The position numbers and the translations under genes were made by a program. From positions 310,001-374,000 of the forward strand of contig NZ_BLXY01000002.1 of assembly GCF_014193585.1 (NCBI RefSeq): a stretch of 64,000 bases of DNA, read 5' to 3'. Under the pieces are notes generated by a model. The model made no database searches. It was not told where the DNA came from and saw only the letters and a list, made by a program, of their open reading frames with translations. Positions 63,476-64,000 of this stretch are shown one piece after another; within the stretch, counting starts at the first letter, position 1, and each line of letters begins with the position of its first letter. Source of the stretch: Geomonas paludis (GTDB taxonomy: Bacteria; Desulfobacterota; Desulfuromonadia; Geobacterales; Geobacteraceae).

Positions 63476-63868
63476 TTAAATCTTGTTCCCCGGAGGCTTC
63501 GTGGGTATCTCCTGCTCCTTCTGGCACTCGACGCAGTACGGGGTGAAGGGCATCAGCTTCAGCCGCGGCAAGCCGATCGGCTGGCCGCACCCCTCGCACG
63601 TGCCGTAGGTCCCCAGTTCCACACGCCGCTGCGCTTCCTCCAACGCGGTAAGCTGCTGCCGCCTGATGTCGGCCACGGCGAGCCCGGCGTCGGAGAGCAC
63701 GTCCAGCATGCTCTTCTCACCCGGGTCCTGCGGTATGTCGTACTGGGTCGCCAGGTCCTCCCCGGTCTGTGCAAAAACCTCGTCGCGCAGGTCGGCCCAG
63801 AGCCGGCGTTTATACTCCGCCAGCAGGTTACTGAATTCGAGCTGATCACCTTCCAGTTTTTCCGGCAT
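63476..63868 (-). CDS. DksA/TraR-family zinc-finger protein
   Basis: A 130-residue protein with an N-terminal coiled coil (about 1-80) and a C4 zinc finger (CEGC, 17 residues, CVEC). DksA-type proteins bind the RNA polymerase secondary channel and adjust transcription with ppGpp; many shorter paralogues have unknown targets. The coiled-coil tip motif of true DksA (DxxDxA) is not evident, so this is called a family member only. Confidence 0.9.
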   Translation of the reverse strand: MPEKLEGDQLEFSNLLAEYKRRLWADLRDEVFAQTGEDLATQYDIPQDPGEKSMLDVLSDAGLAVADIRRQQLTALEEAQRRVELGTYGTCEGCGQPIGLPRLKLMPFTPYCVECQKEQEIPTKPPGNKI

Positions 63869-63936
63869 GTCATCCTCCTAGAACCGGAAGCCGCCCCCGG
63901 CCCCGGCGCCTTGCCACATGAGGGGAAATCACCACA

Positions 63937-64000
63937 TCAGGGAACGTCCTCGACGTCGCACAACGGACAGAAGAGTTCGCCGCTCTCCTTGTCCCGTTGC
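63937..64000 (-). CDS. C-terminal end of a small protein with a CPLC motif (partial)
   Basis: The last 20 codons before a TGA read QRDKESGELFCPLCDVEDVP. The CPLC pair suggests a zinc-binding end. The rest lies beyond the right edge, so the family cannot be told. Confidence 0.45.
   Translation of the reverse strand, partial: QRDKESGELFCPLCDVEDVP

Noticed and set aside
1-64000. tRNA, rRNA, CRISPR, insertion sequences or prophage genes
   Set aside because: Reading the gaps on both strands gave no cloverleaf-type sequence, no regularly spaced repeats and no transposase or phage protein.

Overview
The window looks like chromosome of a Geobacteraceae bacterium (Geobacter, Geomonas or Citrifermentans type). 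The basis is high GC, a multihaem c-type cytochrome, a probable selenoprotein, sigma-54 regulation, an alternative chemosensory cluster and a peptide/radical-SAM pair that resembles the Geobacter 'geopeptide' system. No rRNA, tRNA, CRISPR array, transposase or prophage gene was seen. Names come from reading the sequence; no database search was run.

Region by region. 1-17.1 kb: a TolC-type outer-membrane channel gene followed by the first 5,229 codons of a giant LEPR-XLL/RTX surface protein that runs off the left edge, both on the minus strand. 17.4-20.7 kb: assimilatory sulfate reduction operon cysH-cysD-cysN (minus). 21.1-22.4 kb: MATE exporter. 22.8-26.2 kb (plus): a secreted triple-rhodanese protein whose frame is crossed by one in-frame TGA backed by a SECIS-like hairpin, then a nine-to-ten-haem cytochrome. 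26.3-31.0 kb (minus): a small coiled-coil protein behind a very good sigma-54 promoter, and a four-gene operon of TAXI binding protein, alpha/beta hydrolase, MlaA lipoprotein and an unknown protein. 31.3-38.1 kb (minus): TetR-controlled RND efflux operon that hides a 26-residue membrane protein. 38.3-43.2 kb: nitroreductase (plus), then M23 peptidase, CoA-disulfide reductase/rhodanese fusion, FmdB zinc ribbon and WecB (minus).

43.5-51.5 kb (plus): a six-gene chemosensory operon, cheR(TPR)-cheW-mcp-cheA(REC)-cheB-cheY-like. 51.7-59.4 kb: a signalling and peptide-maturation neighbourhood. A TonB receptor, a periplasmic binding protein and a histidine kinase form one minus-strand operon. Divergent from it lie a 38-residue peptide gene and a radical SAM/SPASM maturase, closed by a convergent NtrC-type regulator. 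59.5-64 kb: HD-domain protein, REC-PAS-PAS-PP2C phosphatase, AAA_26/DRTGG protein, DksA-type protein and the end of a further small zinc-motif protein.

How the parts may work together: the kinase and NtrC regulator bracket the peptide cassette, so the peptide, its maturase and the TonB receptor could form one sigma-54-controlled circuit (inference). The sulfate-reduction genes, the selenocysteine rhodanese and the CoADR-rhodanese fusion give the window a sulfur-handling theme. Two repeat families are scattered through the gaps: a 30-bp palindrome (four copies) and a family of C-rich inverted repeats, one copy of which sits in frame inside cheR.
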